From positions 6,882,001 through 6,946,000 of the forward strand of contig JADKAF010000001.1 in NCBI GenBank assembly GCA_016719295.1: a DNA stretch of 64,000 bases. The letters run 5' to 3'. The notes below the pieces were generated by a model that did not search any database, was not told the DNA's origin, and saw nothing but the letters and a program-made list of their open reading frames with translations. Positions 17,628 through 29,186 of the stretch are shown piece by piece. Source of the DNA: Planctomycetota bacterium (lineage in GTDB: Bacteria; Planctomycetota; UBA1135; JADKAF01). The position numbers and the translations under genes are program-made. The number at the start of each line of letters is the position of its first letter. The first letter of the stretch is position 1.

Positions 17628-18821
17628 TCACGCCACCGACTGGTGCGGATCGATCACGAACTTCTTCGCCGCGCCGTGATCGAAGTCGAGGTAGCCCTTC
17701 GGCGCTTCGTCGAGGCTGATCATCTGCACGTTGACGGCCTTCGCGATCTTGATCTTGTCGTAGAGGATCGCGGTCATGAGCTTGCGGTGGTAGCGCATGA
17801 CGGGGCATTGGCCCGTGGTGAAGGAGCAGCTCTTCGCCCAGCCGAGGCCGATGCGGACCGACAGGCTGCCGACCTTGGCCGCTTCGTCCACCGCGCCAGG
17901 ATCGCCCGTCACGTAGAGGCCGGGGATGCCGATGTTGCCGCCGGCCTTGACCACGGTCATCACCGAGTTCAGGACCGTGGCGGGTGCTTCGACCGCGGCG
18001 TCCTTGCCATGCCCGCGCGCTTCGAAGCCGACGCAGTCGACCGCGCAGTCGACTTCGGGGATGCCGAGGATCTGATCGATCTGCTCGCTGACGCTCGCCT
18101 TCTTCGAGACGTCCACCGTCTCGCAGCCGAACGAGCGCGCTTGCTTGAGCCGCGCCGGGATCAGATCGCCGACGATCACGACCGCTGCGCCGAGCAAGTG
18201 GCAGGCGGCGGCGCACGCGAGCCCGACGGGGCCCGCGCCCGCGATGTAGACCGTCGCGCCGGGGCCGACGCCAGCCGTCACCGCACCGTGATAGCCGGTG
18301 GGGAAGATGTCCGAGAGCAGCGTCAGGTCCTTGATCTTCTTCATCGCCTGATCGCGATCGGGGAACTTCAGCAGGTTGAAGTCGGCGTACGGCACCATGA
18401 CGTACTCCGCCTGCCCGCCGACCCAGCCGCCCATGTCGACGTAGCCGTACGCGGCGCCGGGCCGCGCGGGGTTGACGCTCAGGCAGATGCCGGTCTTGCC
18501 TTCCTTGCAGTTCGCGCAGCGCCCGCAGGCGATGTTGAACGGCACGCTGACCAAGTCGCCCTTCTTGATGAACTCCACGTCGCGACCGCACTCGATCACC
18601 TCGCCGGTGATCTCGTGGCCGAGGACCAAGCCGGGCTGCGCGGTCGTGCGACCGCGGACCATGTGCTGATCGGAGCCGCAGATGTTGGTGCAGACGACCT
18701 TCAGCAGGACGCCGTGCTGGCACTTGCGCTTCTGGTCTCTCAGCTCGAGCTTCGGGAAGTCGATGGAGCGGACCTCGACCTTGCCGGGCCCGACGTACAC
18801 GACACCGCGATTGGTAGGCAT
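17628..18821 (-). CDS. fdhA: Glutathione-independent formaldehyde dehydrogenase, zinc type
   Basis: 397 residues from the ATG at 18821 (MPTNRGVVYVGPGKVEVRSI), close to the ~400 of Pseudomonas putida FDH. Catalytic zinc ligands lie in CTNICGSDQHM and GHEITGEV; structural zinc cysteines in CGRCANCKEGKTGIC. The NAD-binding Rossmann motif is AGAGPVGLACAAACHL. The long insertion typical of this subgroup (FEARGHGKDAAVEAPATVLN) is present. It oxidises formaldehyde to formate with tightly bound NAD in the cytoplasm; some relatives act as aldehyde dismutases. It is probably a detoxification enzyme here, as no methylotrophy genes are visible nearby. Confidence 0.93.
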   Translation of the reverse strand: MPTNRGVVYVGPGKVEVRSIDFPKLELRDQKRKCQHGVLLKVVCTNICGSDQHMVRGRTTAQPGLVLGHEITGEVIECGRDVEFIKKGDLVSVPFNIACGRCANCKEGKTGICLSVNPARPGAAYGYVDMGGWVGGQAEYVMVPYADFNLLKFPDRDQAMKKIKDLTLLSDIFPTGYHGAVTAGVGPGATVYIAGAGPVGLACAAACHLLGAAVVIVGDLIPARLKQARSFGCETVDVSKKASVSEQIDQILGIPEVDCAVDCVGFEARGHGKDAAVEAPATVLNSVMTVVKAGGNIGIPGLYVTGDPGAVDEAAKVGSLSVRIGLGWAKSCSFTTGQCPVMRYHRKLMTAILYDKIKIAKAVNVQMISLDEAPKGYLDFDHGAAKKFVIDPHQSVA

Positions 18822-19617
18822 GGCTGTCACCGGAGAGTGGTGGACGGACGGCTGCGAAGAAGCGGAGCGCGCGAGTAGGTTCCGAGCTCGCGGCGCGCGA
18901 CGATGGCGGCGAGTAGAGCATCTTCCGACGCCCGCAGCCACTCCGGATTGCGTTGCGCGGGTCGCTCGACGAGACGACCGATCGCTCGCGATCTCAAAGC
19001 CATGCAGCCATGGAGTCCCGCACTCGGTGCGACCTCCACGCTGCACGGAGGCGGCTCCTTGGCTCGCGTTGCCGATGATCTCGGCGGGCAGGAGGAAGGT
19101 CGCTGCTCGCATGCCATGCGTCGAAGCCCGGCAACGTCCGCCGATCGGCTCTGGCCTGTGAGCCTCTCGGGGGCAGCGTTAGGACGGTCGGAATCCGAGC
19201 GTAGCGACGATCGCGAAGCGCGAAGGTCTTCCTCGACGTCATGGCGAGGCAGCCCTTCTGCCAGGTTGCATGGCAGGAGCTGTCCTCGAGTGGTTTGCGT
19301 TACTGCATGCGCCAGAGCTGCTCCTCGGCCGAGTGCGGACGGAGGAGCCGCGCGCGAATCCATGGCGGCGGACTCGTCCTAGCGCCGACATGCGGATGGC
19401 GCGAGGACGGAGGGTCCGGTGTCGCGAGCGCAGACTTGGGTGGGTGTCAGGGAGCGCAGAGCGCGGATCGCCAGATGGGCGAGGGCTACCGGAACGGGGC
19501 TCGCGGCTATGATCGGCTCGCGTCCAGCGCCTCGCCTTCCCTCGGGCGAACACACGTTGGATCCTTTCGCGGCGACGCGCTGCGATCGTCGCTCTCCCCT
19601 TGCCCCGGATCCCAACG
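18822..19617. other. Long intergenic region, no convincing gene
   Basis: 796 bp between divergent genes. Several frames are open on both strands because of the GC content, but their translations are Arg/Ser/Pro-rich, lack family motifs, and have no good start or neighbouring signals. It should contain the dehydrogenase promoter and that of the PKD protein. It may include a decayed gene, but I cannot name one. Confidence 0.5.
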
Positions 19618-21423
19618 ATGCGTTCCCTCTACGCTCTCACCCTGGCGGCGCTCAGCGCAGGTGCGTTCTCCGCGCAAGTGCAGGCGCAAGCCTGCGACCT
19701 CTCGACCCTCTTCGCTTCGAACCGAGACCTGGCAGCCGGCGGAACGATGGTCTTCAACCTGACGGTCAACACGCCCGTCGTGATCGTCGGCTTCGACGTC
19801 AACACCAACGCGACGGTCGGAACGCCTCTCCCGCTCTCGGTCTGGATGACTCCGAACGGTTATGCCGGACAGCTCCTGACACCGTCCGCCTGGACCCAGA
19901 TCGGGCAGGACAACGGCGCCGGCTCCGCGCAGGGCGCGAACTTCGCTTCGCCGATCACGCTGCTCAATCCCATCGTGCTGCTGGCCGGCACCTACGGCAT
20001 CGGCCTTCATGCGCCGACTTGGAACCAGCGCCACACCGCCGGCACGGCCACCAACCAGGCCTACTCCAACGCCTGCATGAGCTTCGCAGCCGGGGCTGGA
20101 GTGAGCGGCCTCTTCACCGGGAGCATCCTCACGCCGCGCGTTTGGAACGGCAACCTTCGCACGGTGAACGCGTCCGGCACCTACGCGGACTTCACGGCTG
20201 TGAACACCTCCGGACCCACGCCGCTCGCCGTGAGCTTCTCCGACACTTCGTTCACGACGGCGCCCGGTGGAGTGACCGCCTGGTCCTGGGACTTCAACAG
20301 CGACGGGATCATCGATTCGAACCTGCAGAACCCGAGCTTCACCTACAGCGTCTGCGGGCGCTACGACGTGACGCTGACGGCCAGTGACGGAGTGAATCCT
20401 CCCAACACGCTCCGCGAGCGTGCCTTCGTCGTTGCGGATCCGCAGAACCTCATCGACGCGGACTTCGCCTTCGTCGGCAGTCCGCTTCCGCTCTCGATGG
20501 ACTTCAGCGACACCTCGACCGGCACTCCCATCGCTTGGTCCTGGGACCTCAACGGCGACAACCTGCCCGATTCGATCCAGCAGAACCCCTCGTTCACCTA
20601 TCCCGCGCCGGGCGCTTACAACGTGACGCTGACGGCGACCAACGCTTGCAGCGTCGACACCGAGCGCAAGCAGATCACGATCATCGTGAACGACGACTGC
20701 GCGAATGCGATCCGCCTCGGCTCGGGCTTGAGCGCGCTCTACAACAACACCGGGGCCACGACCTCGTTCCCCTGGCCCTGTGCGACGGGTGGCAGCGACC
20801 TCTGGTACGTCTATCGAGCCCCCTGCGCCGGGCAGGTCGTCGTCGATCTTTGCACCGCCACCGACTACGACTCCGCGCTGGAGGCCTTCAGCGGAACCTG
20901 CGCGAGCCTCACGTCGCTCGCATGCAACGACGACTTCTGCGGCAATGCCAACTTGGCTTCGAGCGTCAGCTTCCCGGTGCTGGGGAACCAGCTCTACTAC
21001 CTGCGGGTCGGCGGATACAGCGGCCGCGGAGGCAACTTCCGCGTCAACATCAGCTTCTCGTCGCCGGGCGCTGGCACGTGGTCGACGATCTTCCCGGCCT
21101 GCGGCGGCGCGAACCTCGCCACGACCGGTACGCCCTCCCTCGGGCTCTCCTTCAACCTCTCGGTGACGCCGACGACCGGTCCGACCTTCGTCGCCATCGG
21201 AAGCCTTCCCGTGGGCGTCCCGCTCTGCCCGCAGGGCTGCATCCTCGGGCACAACTTGGACGTGGTCCTGCCCGGTCCGAACTTCACGGGGACCGTGCCT
21301 TGCCTGCAGTTCCTGGTCGGCGGCTCCGTGTACTTCCAGGGCATCACGCTCGGCGTGGCGGGCGGCTGCGCCCCGGCGCTGCCGCTCGTGACGACGAACA
21401 CGCTGCGCGCCACGATCGGCTGA
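19618..21423 (+). CDS. Secreted PKD-domain protein with shared C-terminal module
   Basis: 601 residues from the ATG at 19618; a TTG six codons upstream is less likely because the signal peptide (MRSLYALTLAALSAGAFSAQ) begins at the ATG. After an N-terminal beta domain (~25-200) come two PKD domains, each with the W-SWDFNSDG / WSWDLNGDN core and the closing PSFTY...Y-VTLTA strand (~205-290 and 295-370). Next is a Cys-containing domain (DDCANAIRLGSG ... LYYLRVGGYSGRGG ... FRVNIS) like those that bind ligands in secreted bacterial proteins. The last ~80 residues (FVAIGSLPVGVPL ... LQGCILGHN-type ... NTLRATIG) resemble the tail of the 26170-28764 protein. Likely an extracellular adhesion or matrix protein. 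Confidence 0.87.
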   Translation: MRSLYALTLAALSAGAFSAQVQAQACDLSTLFASNRDLAAGGTMVFNLTVNTPVVIVGFDVNTNATVGTPLPLSVWMTPNGYAGQLLTPSAWTQIGQDNGAGSAQGANFASPITLLNPIVLLAGTYGIGLHAPTWNQRHTAGTATNQAYSNACMSFAAGAGVSGLFTGSILTPRVWNGNLRTVNASGTYADFTAVNTSGPTPLAVSFSDTSFTTAPGGVTAWSWDFNSDGIIDSNLQNPSFTYSVCGRYDVTLTASDGVNPPNTLRERAFVVADPQNLIDADFAFVGSPLPLSMDFSDTSTGTPIAWSWDLNGDNLPDSIQQNPSFTYPAPGAYNVTLTATNACSVDTERKQITIIVNDDCANAIRLGSGLSALYNNTGATTSFPWPCATGGSDLWYVYRAPCAGQVVVDLCTATDYDSALEAFSGTCASLTSLACNDDFCGNANLASSVSFPVLGNQLYYLRVGGYSGRGGNFRVNISFSSPGAGTWSTIFPACGGANLATTGTPSLGLSFNLSVTPTTGPTFVAIGSLPVGVPLCPQGCILGHNLDVVLPGPNFTGTVPCLQFLVGGSVYFQGITLGVAGGCAPALPLVTTNTLRATIG

Positions 21424-21462
21424 ACCGGGGAGCCGCGGTAGCTCACGCGGACTCGCTCGCTC

Positions 21463-21536
21463 GAACGCTGCGGCGCCGAGCCGAGACTTCTTGCCCCTCG
21501 GGGTGGAACGATCGGCTCGGAGCCGCAGCGGCGTTC
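21463..21536. terminator. Large imperfect hairpin between convergent genes
   Basis: Left arm 21463-21484 (GAACGCTGCGGC then GCCGAGCCGA) pairs with right arm 21512-21536 (TCGGCTCGG then GCCGCAGCGGCGTTC) with small bulges. It lies between the stops of two convergent genes and probably terminates both. No T-tract. Confidence 0.5.
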
Positions 21537-21577
21537 TCTGGATCGTCGTTGGAGCGGAGCACCACGAAGCGCGGCCG

Positions 21578-22309
21578 TCAGGCCTCGAGCGCTTCGAGGA
21601 ACGACTGATCTTCGCGGATCGGCGTCGCGACCGCCGACGAGCGCGCCTTCGAGCTGCGGCATCCCTCGACGACGATCTGCAGCCAGGCGAGCGCTCGAGC
21701 CCGCGAGAAGCCGTGGCGCGGATCGCCGAGCTCGCGGCGCACGCAGCGATCGACGAGTGCGTCTAGAGTGGCCTCGGGGATCGCGCGATGGGCCCACTTG
21801 CGCGTGACGATCCAGAGACTGAGGAGCGCTGCGAGAGCGGCGCCGACGAAGGCGGGGTAGATCGGGATCTGCGCGCCTTCGGCGCCATGCGAGAGTCGTT
21901 CCCCGAGGAACGCGAGCAGCACGGCGGCTGGCAACACGGTGGCAGAGAGCCGGATCCAACGCGACAGCTCCAGGACAGGCTCGAGGCGCAATGGCTCATG
22001 GAGGCGCTCCCACGAGGCGCGATCGTCGGCGAAGAGCGTTCGCAGGGATGCCGTTCGGTCGATCGCCTCGGCGCGCGTCCCGAGCGCCGCGACGAGCGCG
22101 CTGCGGACCTCCGCTTCGAGCTCCTCGCGCTTCGGCGCCGGAGCCTCACCGCGAAGTACGCCGCGGCGTTCCAGCTCGTCGAGCAGCTCGCGCGGCGTCC
22201 GCATCCGCGCCCATTCAGCGGTGGAGAGCGAGACGCCGAGCTCGCACTGGATCGCCAGGTGGATGCAGGCGTGTGCGTCCTCGAGGTCCTGGAAGCGATT
22301 CTTCGTCAT
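21578..22309 (-). CDS. Membrane protein with acyl-carrier-like N-terminal segment
   Basis: 243 residues from the ATG at 22309, which overlaps the TGA of the preceding small frame as ATGA. The N-terminal ~55 residues (ELGVSLSTAEWARMRTPREL, then LDELERRG) resemble helices III-IV of acyl carrier proteins, but the DSL phosphopantetheine-serine motif is absent; this likeness is an inference. A region of charged helices follows. Two membrane helices lie at ~125-145 (LSATVLPAAVLLAFLGERL) and ~155-175 (FVGAALAALLSLWIVTR), with a cytosolic tail. It is the last gene of a likely operon after sigma factor and kinase, so it may be part of that signalling system. Function unknown. Confidence 0.72.
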   Translation of the reverse strand: MTKNRFQDLEDAHACIHLAIQCELGVSLSTAEWARMRTPRELLDELERRGVLRGEAPAPKREELEAEVRSALVAALGTRAEAIDRTASLRTLFADDRASWERLHEPLRLEPVLELSRWIRLSATVLPAAVLLAFLGERLSHGAEGAQIPIYPAFVGAALAALLSLWIVTRKWAHRAIPEATLDALVDRCVRRELGDPRHGFSRARALAWLQIVVEGCRSSKARSSAVATPIREDQSFLEALEA

Positions 22310-22563
22310 CGCGAGTTTGGATGCGGCGGCGCCGGAGGAGCTTCCGTCGGCATATCGCTCGAGACCTGACACCGCTGGAACACCCCGTGGGTCTGCGGCG
22401 GGTCGAAGTCGTTCGTGGCCTGCGCGAGATCGAACCAGAGGTCCCATGCCAGCGCGAGCTCCTCGTCGCTCAGGTCGCGGAGGCTCCAGTCGTCTTCGCT
22501 GCGGGCGCGCCTGAGTGAACTCGTTCCGACGACGAACTTCGATAGCTTCTCCGCGGGAGCCCA
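22306..22563 (-). CDS. Possible small protein coupled to the next gene, start unresolved
   Basis: The frame ends at 22306 with a TGA that overlaps the ATG of the downstream membrane-protein gene (ATGA), a typical sign of translational coupling. The last ~65 residues look like protein: DDWSLRDLSDEELALAWDLW, then FDLAQATNDFDPPQTHGVF. No ATG, GTG or TTG lies in a sensible place between the kinase stop and this segment. Translation may start inside the kinase 3' end, at a rare codon, or a frameshift may hide the start; the 5' coordinate given is arbitrary. Family unknown. Confidence 0.35.
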   Translation of the reverse strand, partial: WAPAEKLSKFVVGTSSLRRARSEDDWSLRDLSDEELALAWDLWFDLAQATNDFDPPQTHGVFQRCQVSSDMPTEAPPAPPHPNSR

Positions 22564-22661
22564 GCGGTGTCGAGTCGGGAGCGGAGCTTCGCCTTGGAAG
22601 CTTGCGCGCCAGCGAGAGCCGCTCGGCGTTCGTCTCGAACTACCGCGCTCGTGCCCCGAGC

Positions 22662-25343
<2,682 letters not shown>

Positions 25344-25383
25344 GCTTCGAGCTCGAGTTCGCTCCGGCGAGCTGGCCTGACGA

Positions 25384-25980
25384 TCACAGCGTTCCGGCGC
25401 GCAGCCGAAGCAGCACTTGGCCGAGGCGCGCGACGGCGCGGTTCCAGCGCATGCGCGCCGCATCTGGCTGCAGCCCGAGCTCGGCGGCGATCTCGGGGAA
25501 CGAGCGCTCCTCGTAGTCGCGCGCGAGGATGAGCTTCCGATCCTCGGGCTCCAGCAGCTCGAGCGCCAAGCGCACCCACGCGCGGCGCTCGTCGCGATCG
25601 GCGGAGCGGCTCGGCGTGCTGCTGTGCACCGCGCCCGATTGCAGATCGAGCACGCTGTCGCCCGGCAGGTCGACCGTCGCGCGCAGGGAGCGGCGCTTCG
25701 CGCGGAACCAGTCGTGCTTGTCGCGCAGCGTGTTCTCGATCACCTGCCCGAGCAAGGCGCGGAGCTGGGTCTCGTCGCGCACCTGGAAGCGCGGGCCGTC
25801 GCGCAGGAAGTCGAGCAGCGCGTCGTGCAGATAGTCGCTCGCCTCGCCGCGCTGGCCGAGGAAGTCGCCGAGCCGCCGCTCGACGTGCTGGCGCAGCCAC
25901 GGGAGCTCGCGCTCGACGAGCTCGGAGAGCGCGGCCTCGTCGCCGGCATGCCAGCGCTCGAGCAGCAAGGGGATCGGCAT
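25384..25980 (-). CDS. ECF-like RNA polymerase sigma factor
   Basis: 198 residues from the ATG at 25980; a GTG three codons upstream is an alternative. An N-terminal region 2 (LLERWHAGDEAALSELVERE ... ASDYLHDALLDFLRDGPRF) and a C-terminal region 4 helix-turn-helix (LILARDYEERSFPEIAAELG, then LQPDAARMRWNRAVARLGQVL) are visible. The latter has the S-x-x-E-I-A-x-x-L core that binds the -35 element. This is the planctomycete/acidobacterial type often encoded next to Hanks kinases; no anti-sigma gene is present. The kinase gene follows after 40 bp. It probably directs transcription in response to kinase signalling; its target promoters are not recognisable here. Confidence 0.88.
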   Translation of the reverse strand: MPIPLLLERWHAGDEAALSELVERELPWLRQHVERRLGDFLGQRGEASDYLHDALLDFLRDGPRFQVRDETQLRALLGQVIENTLRDKHDWFRAKRRSLRATVDLPGDSVLDLQSGAVHSSTPSRSADRDERRAWVRLALELLEPEDRKLILARDYEERSFPEIAAELGLQPDAARMRWNRAVARLGQVLLRLRAGTL

Positions 25981-26169
25981 CGGCTCGGACACGCCTCCAT
26001 TCAACGAAGGCCCCGAGGCGTACGCAATCGAGTGGCTCGCCGTGGGTGGTCGTCCGGAGGTACATGCACTTCGGCATGCCCCTCCGAGCGGCGCCTCGAA
26101 CGGAAGCGAACTCGGGGGGCGCGAGAGATTCCGGTGTTCGCCACGGCCGCGTTCCCCGCTGCTCCGGGT

Positions 26170-28764
26170 ATGAGCCACTCACCTCAATGGCGTTCCTGCG
26201 TGTCCCACCGTCGGCTCTCGCTCCGCTCGGGAGCCCTGGTGATCCTCAGCGCTCTCCTCTGCAGCGCGCCCGCCCTGGCCCAGGGGGCCTCGGCGACTCC
26301 CGCGCAGATCGAGACGAGTGCAGGCATCCTGCCCGTCGCCGGTCGGGCGCTCGGCGGCAGCGCGCCGACCGCCGGCGCGCCGCTCGCCGTGGGCGCTCCG
26401 ATCCGCGCGCAGGCGCCGGCGATCGCGCTCGTCCCCGGTGCCGCGCCCGATCTGCTGCCGGGGCCGCCGACGGATCCGGGGGGCAGCGGCTCCGGGCCGC
26501 TCGGAGGCGGGCTGGTGGTGCAGGACAACTTCCCCGTGCAGCCCAGCGGGGCCGCGATCCAGGAACTCACGAATCCCACCGCGGCGCTCTTCCGCGACAC
26601 GGCGTTCGCGACCGGCGAGCGCTTCGCGGCGCTCTCGCTGTCGTCGGGGCAGAGCTGGATGCATGTCGACCCCACGCAGGTGTTGTCGCCCCGGGACGGA
26701 GGATTCGCGGGGAACCAGAGCACGCTCTTCCTCGAGGGCGACGATCAGACCGGCGCCATGATCTGGTCGCTGCAGTACGCGTACAGCTCGATCACGCAGT
26801 CGAATGCCGTCCGCATCGTCGTGTCGCGCGGGCGTTCGAACCTGCGCACGCTGCAGTTTCATTACTACGACCTGGTGCCGTCGTTCTTCGGGCTGGGTTC
26901 CGGCACATGGTTCGATGCGCCGCAGATCGCGCGCTCGAGCTCGTGGCTCTACGTGGCGATGAATCGCTATGACGATCTCGGTCGCTTCGTCGGCACCGCG
27001 GTGATCCGACTCGCCCTGGCGGATCTCCTGGCCGGTCGCCCAGCCGCCTTCGCCGTGGCGACCACGCCGGCTCGCGAGCCGGGGAGCCTGCGCCTCTGCG
27101 ATGGCGCGACGACGACGATGTACTACGGCACGCACACGAGCTCGCTGTTCGGTGCGCCCATGATCCGCATCTTCGCCTGGGACGATGCGACCACGAGCAC
27201 GGCGCCAACGGTTTCGGATCAGCCGATCTCGGCGTGGTACACGGGGACCTCGACCGCTCCGGGACCGGACGGCCGCGATTGGCTCGGCGCGGACGACCAT
27301 CGCATCCTCGGCGCTTACTTCGCGAGCGGCGCGCTCTCCTTCCTGTGGGGCAGCAACGCTGGCGGACCCTTCGCCATGCCCTTCGTGCGTATCGTCGGCT
27401 TCTATCCCAGCGCGGGCTATGCGCTCGCGGGCGAGGCCTCGGTGTGGAACCCGAGCATCGCGTTCGCTTACCCCAGCGTCGCGGTGAACGCGCGCGGCGA
27501 CGTCGGCGGCACGATGGCGTTGGGCGGCGGCGGCTACCACCCGAGCTCGATCGCGTGGGTCGTCGATGCGCAATCGGGCTGGGGCCCGCTCACCAACGTG
27601 CTCCTCGCGCTCGGCGCGCGCGGACCAGTCGCCAATGCCTGGAGTGCTTCGGCCTCCGCCGCACGCCACCCGCTCCATGCGAACAGCTACGTCGGCACGG
27701 GCCATGCGCTCGATGCCGCCGGCAACAGCGTGCCGCGCTATACGTGGTTCGGTCGGCAGAACGACCTGCCGGCGCCGGCCACGGTCTCGATCGACTCGTG
27801 GCCGCCGACGGGGGTGCCGATCGCCGTCGACGTCCCGGATCGCAACGGCGCGCAGAGCGGCAATACACCCTTCGCCCGCACCTACTCGCCGGAGCAGGGC
27901 TTCACGCTGAGCGCGCCTGCGCAGGCGACCTCGGGCGGCGTCCGCTACGACTTCGAGCGCTGGTACTGGAACGGTGTCTCGCAGCCGATCGCCGCTCGCG
28001 ATCTCGTCGTGACGAACCTGCTCGGCGCGAACGGCTCCTTCTTCACCGCCGGCTACGAGCGCGTGCGCCACACGCTCACGGTGACCTCGACGCCGACGAG
28101 CGGAGCCGTGTTCTTCCTGGCACCGAGCGATGACCTCGGCCGCTCGGGCGGGACCGCGAGCGCGACGATCGTCTATCAGGACGGCGCGCCGTTCCGCATC
28201 ACCGCCAACATCGTCCACAACGGCGCGCTCTTCGATCGGTGGATCGTCGACGGCGTGCCGCAGCCCCCCGGCCCGATCTCCCTCGACTGGGTCGCGCGCG
28301 ACGCGCATCAGCTGGTGATGGCGTATCAGGTACCCGTCTGCGGCGGGTTCACGTCCTACGGGCAGAGCTGCGGGCCGTTCGGTGCAGGCCGATATCGGCA
28401 TGTCGCGAGCAGCTCGCGCACGCCTTGCGGCCCCTTCTACAACGAGTGGGCGAGCTTCGACGTGGAGTGGGCCGTGGGGAGCTCTTTCGGCTCTCTGGCG
28501 ATCGGCTTCTCCAACACGAGCTGGCTCGGCATCCCGCTGCCGTTCGCGGTGCCGAACATGTCCGGCTGCTCGCTCTACACGGACATGATCAGCTTCCTGA
28601 GCTTCAGCACCGATGCCCTCGGGCGCGGCAGCGTGCCCATCCTGATCCCCTTCGATCGCAGCCTCGCCGGGCTCAGCTTCTACACGCAGTGCTTCGTCGT
28701 GACGCCCTTCCCGACGCTCCAGATCAGCAACGGCATCGAGACGAGGATCGGCGGGTTCCGCTAG
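26170..28764 (+). CDS. Large secreted protein with shared C-terminal module
   Basis: 864 residues from the ATG at 26170, followed by a signal peptide (SGALVILSALLCSAPALAQG, cleavage after ALA). Residues ~40-110 are Ala/Gly/Pro-rich. The central part (~120-500) is a beta-rich, probably propeller-like domain of unknown family containing many Trp, Tyr and Gly positions. Around 600-720 there is a segment of the bacterial-repeat type (HTLTVTSTPTSGAVFF ... FDRWIVDGVPQP). The last ~100 residues (AIGFSNTSWLGIPLPF, SGCSLYTD, LAGLSFYTQ, SNGIETRIG) align loosely with the end of the PKD protein at 19618, suggesting a common sorting or surface module. It is divergent from the sigma factor gene across 189 bp. 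Confidence 0.82.
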   Translation: MSHSPQWRSCVSHRRLSLRSGALVILSALLCSAPALAQGASATPAQIETSAGILPVAGRALGGSAPTAGAPLAVGAPIRAQAPAIALVPGAAPDLLPGPPTDPGGSGSGPLGGGLVVQDNFPVQPSGAAIQELTNPTAALFRDTAFATGERFAALSLSSGQSWMHVDPTQVLSPRDGGFAGNQSTLFLEGDDQTGAMIWSLQYAYSSITQSNAVRIVVSRGRSNLRTLQFHYYDLVPSFFGLGSGTWFDAPQIARSSSWLYVAMNRYDDLGRFVGTAVIRLALADLLAGRPAAFAVATTPAREPGSLRLCDGATTTMYYGTHTSSLFGAPMIRIFAWDDATTSTAPTVSDQPISAWYTGTSTAPGPDGRDWLGADDHRILGAYFASGALSFLWGSNAGGPFAMPFVRIVGFYPSAGYALAGEASVWNPSIAFAYPSVAVNARGDVGGTMALGGGGYHPSSIAWVVDAQSGWGPLTNVLLALGARGPVANAWSASASAARHPLHANSYVGTGHALDAAGNSVPRYTWFGRQNDLPAPATVSIDSWPPTGVPIAVDVPDRNGAQSGNTPFARTYSPEQGFTLSAPAQATSGGVRYDFERWYWNGVSQPIAARDLVVTNLLGANGSFFTAGYERVRHTLTVTSTPTSGAVFFLAPSDDLGRSGGTASATIVYQDGAPFRITANIVHNGALFDRWIVDGVPQPPGPISLDWVARDAHQLVMAYQVPVCGGFTSYGQSCGPFGAGRYRHVASSSRTPCGPFYNEWASFDVEWAVGSSFGSLAIGFSNTSWLGIPLPFAVPNMSGCSLYTDMISFLSFSTDALGRGSVPILIPFDRSLAGLSFYTQCFVVTPFPTLQISNGIETRIGGFR

Positions 28765-28897
28765 AGGCCTTGGGCCGCGAAAGTCGATGTTCTCGAGTCA
28801 AGTTCCGAACCCAAGGACTGCTCGATCTCGCTGCGCAGCAGAGCGGCTAGGCGCGCTCGTGGAAGCAAGGTGCGAGGAGCGAGAGGCGAGCGAATGC

Positions 28898-29062
28898 AAG
28901 ACCGCGCATGCGCTGCGCCCGGCCCTCCGGCGAAGCAAGCGCCGCGCCCGACGCGCGTGGTCCACGTCGATGGAGTTCGAGAGCCGACGCGCGAACGACG
29001 CCAGCGAGAAACGCGGAGCGTCGCGCGTCGTTCACGTCGCTTGCTTCGCCGGAGGGCTGGCG
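28898..29062 (+). repeat. Distant copy of the RAYT-flanking repeat, with inverted ends
   Basis: Starts with the sequence also found at 9152-9210 (GACCGCGCATGCGCT ... GCCCGGCCCTCCGGCG). Its own ends are inverted: 28921-28942 pairs with 29038-29057 (CGCTTGCTTCGCCGGAGGGC), so the 140-bp unit could fold on itself or behave as a miniature element. No gene is visible in 28765-29186. Confidence 0.6.
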
Positions 29063-29186
29063 GAGCGGTCGTCGCGGTACACGCGTCCGAAGGTCCGCGC
29101 GCGTCTTGGGTTCGCGTACCGATCTCGCATCGACGATTCCGGCCGGAGCGGCGTGAGCCGCTGAGCCGGCGATCATGCCGACGGCC

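Noticed and set aside
16900..18821. DUF336 and formaldehyde dehydrogenase as a firm operon
   Set aside because: They share a strand, but 332 bp with a dispersed repeat separate them, so co-transcription is not supported.
18827..19363. Long open frame on the minus strand upstream of the formaldehyde dehydrogenase
   Set aside because: Its translation is Arg/Ser/Pro-rich, has no family motif, and it overlaps the likely promoter region; it is best explained by high GC content.
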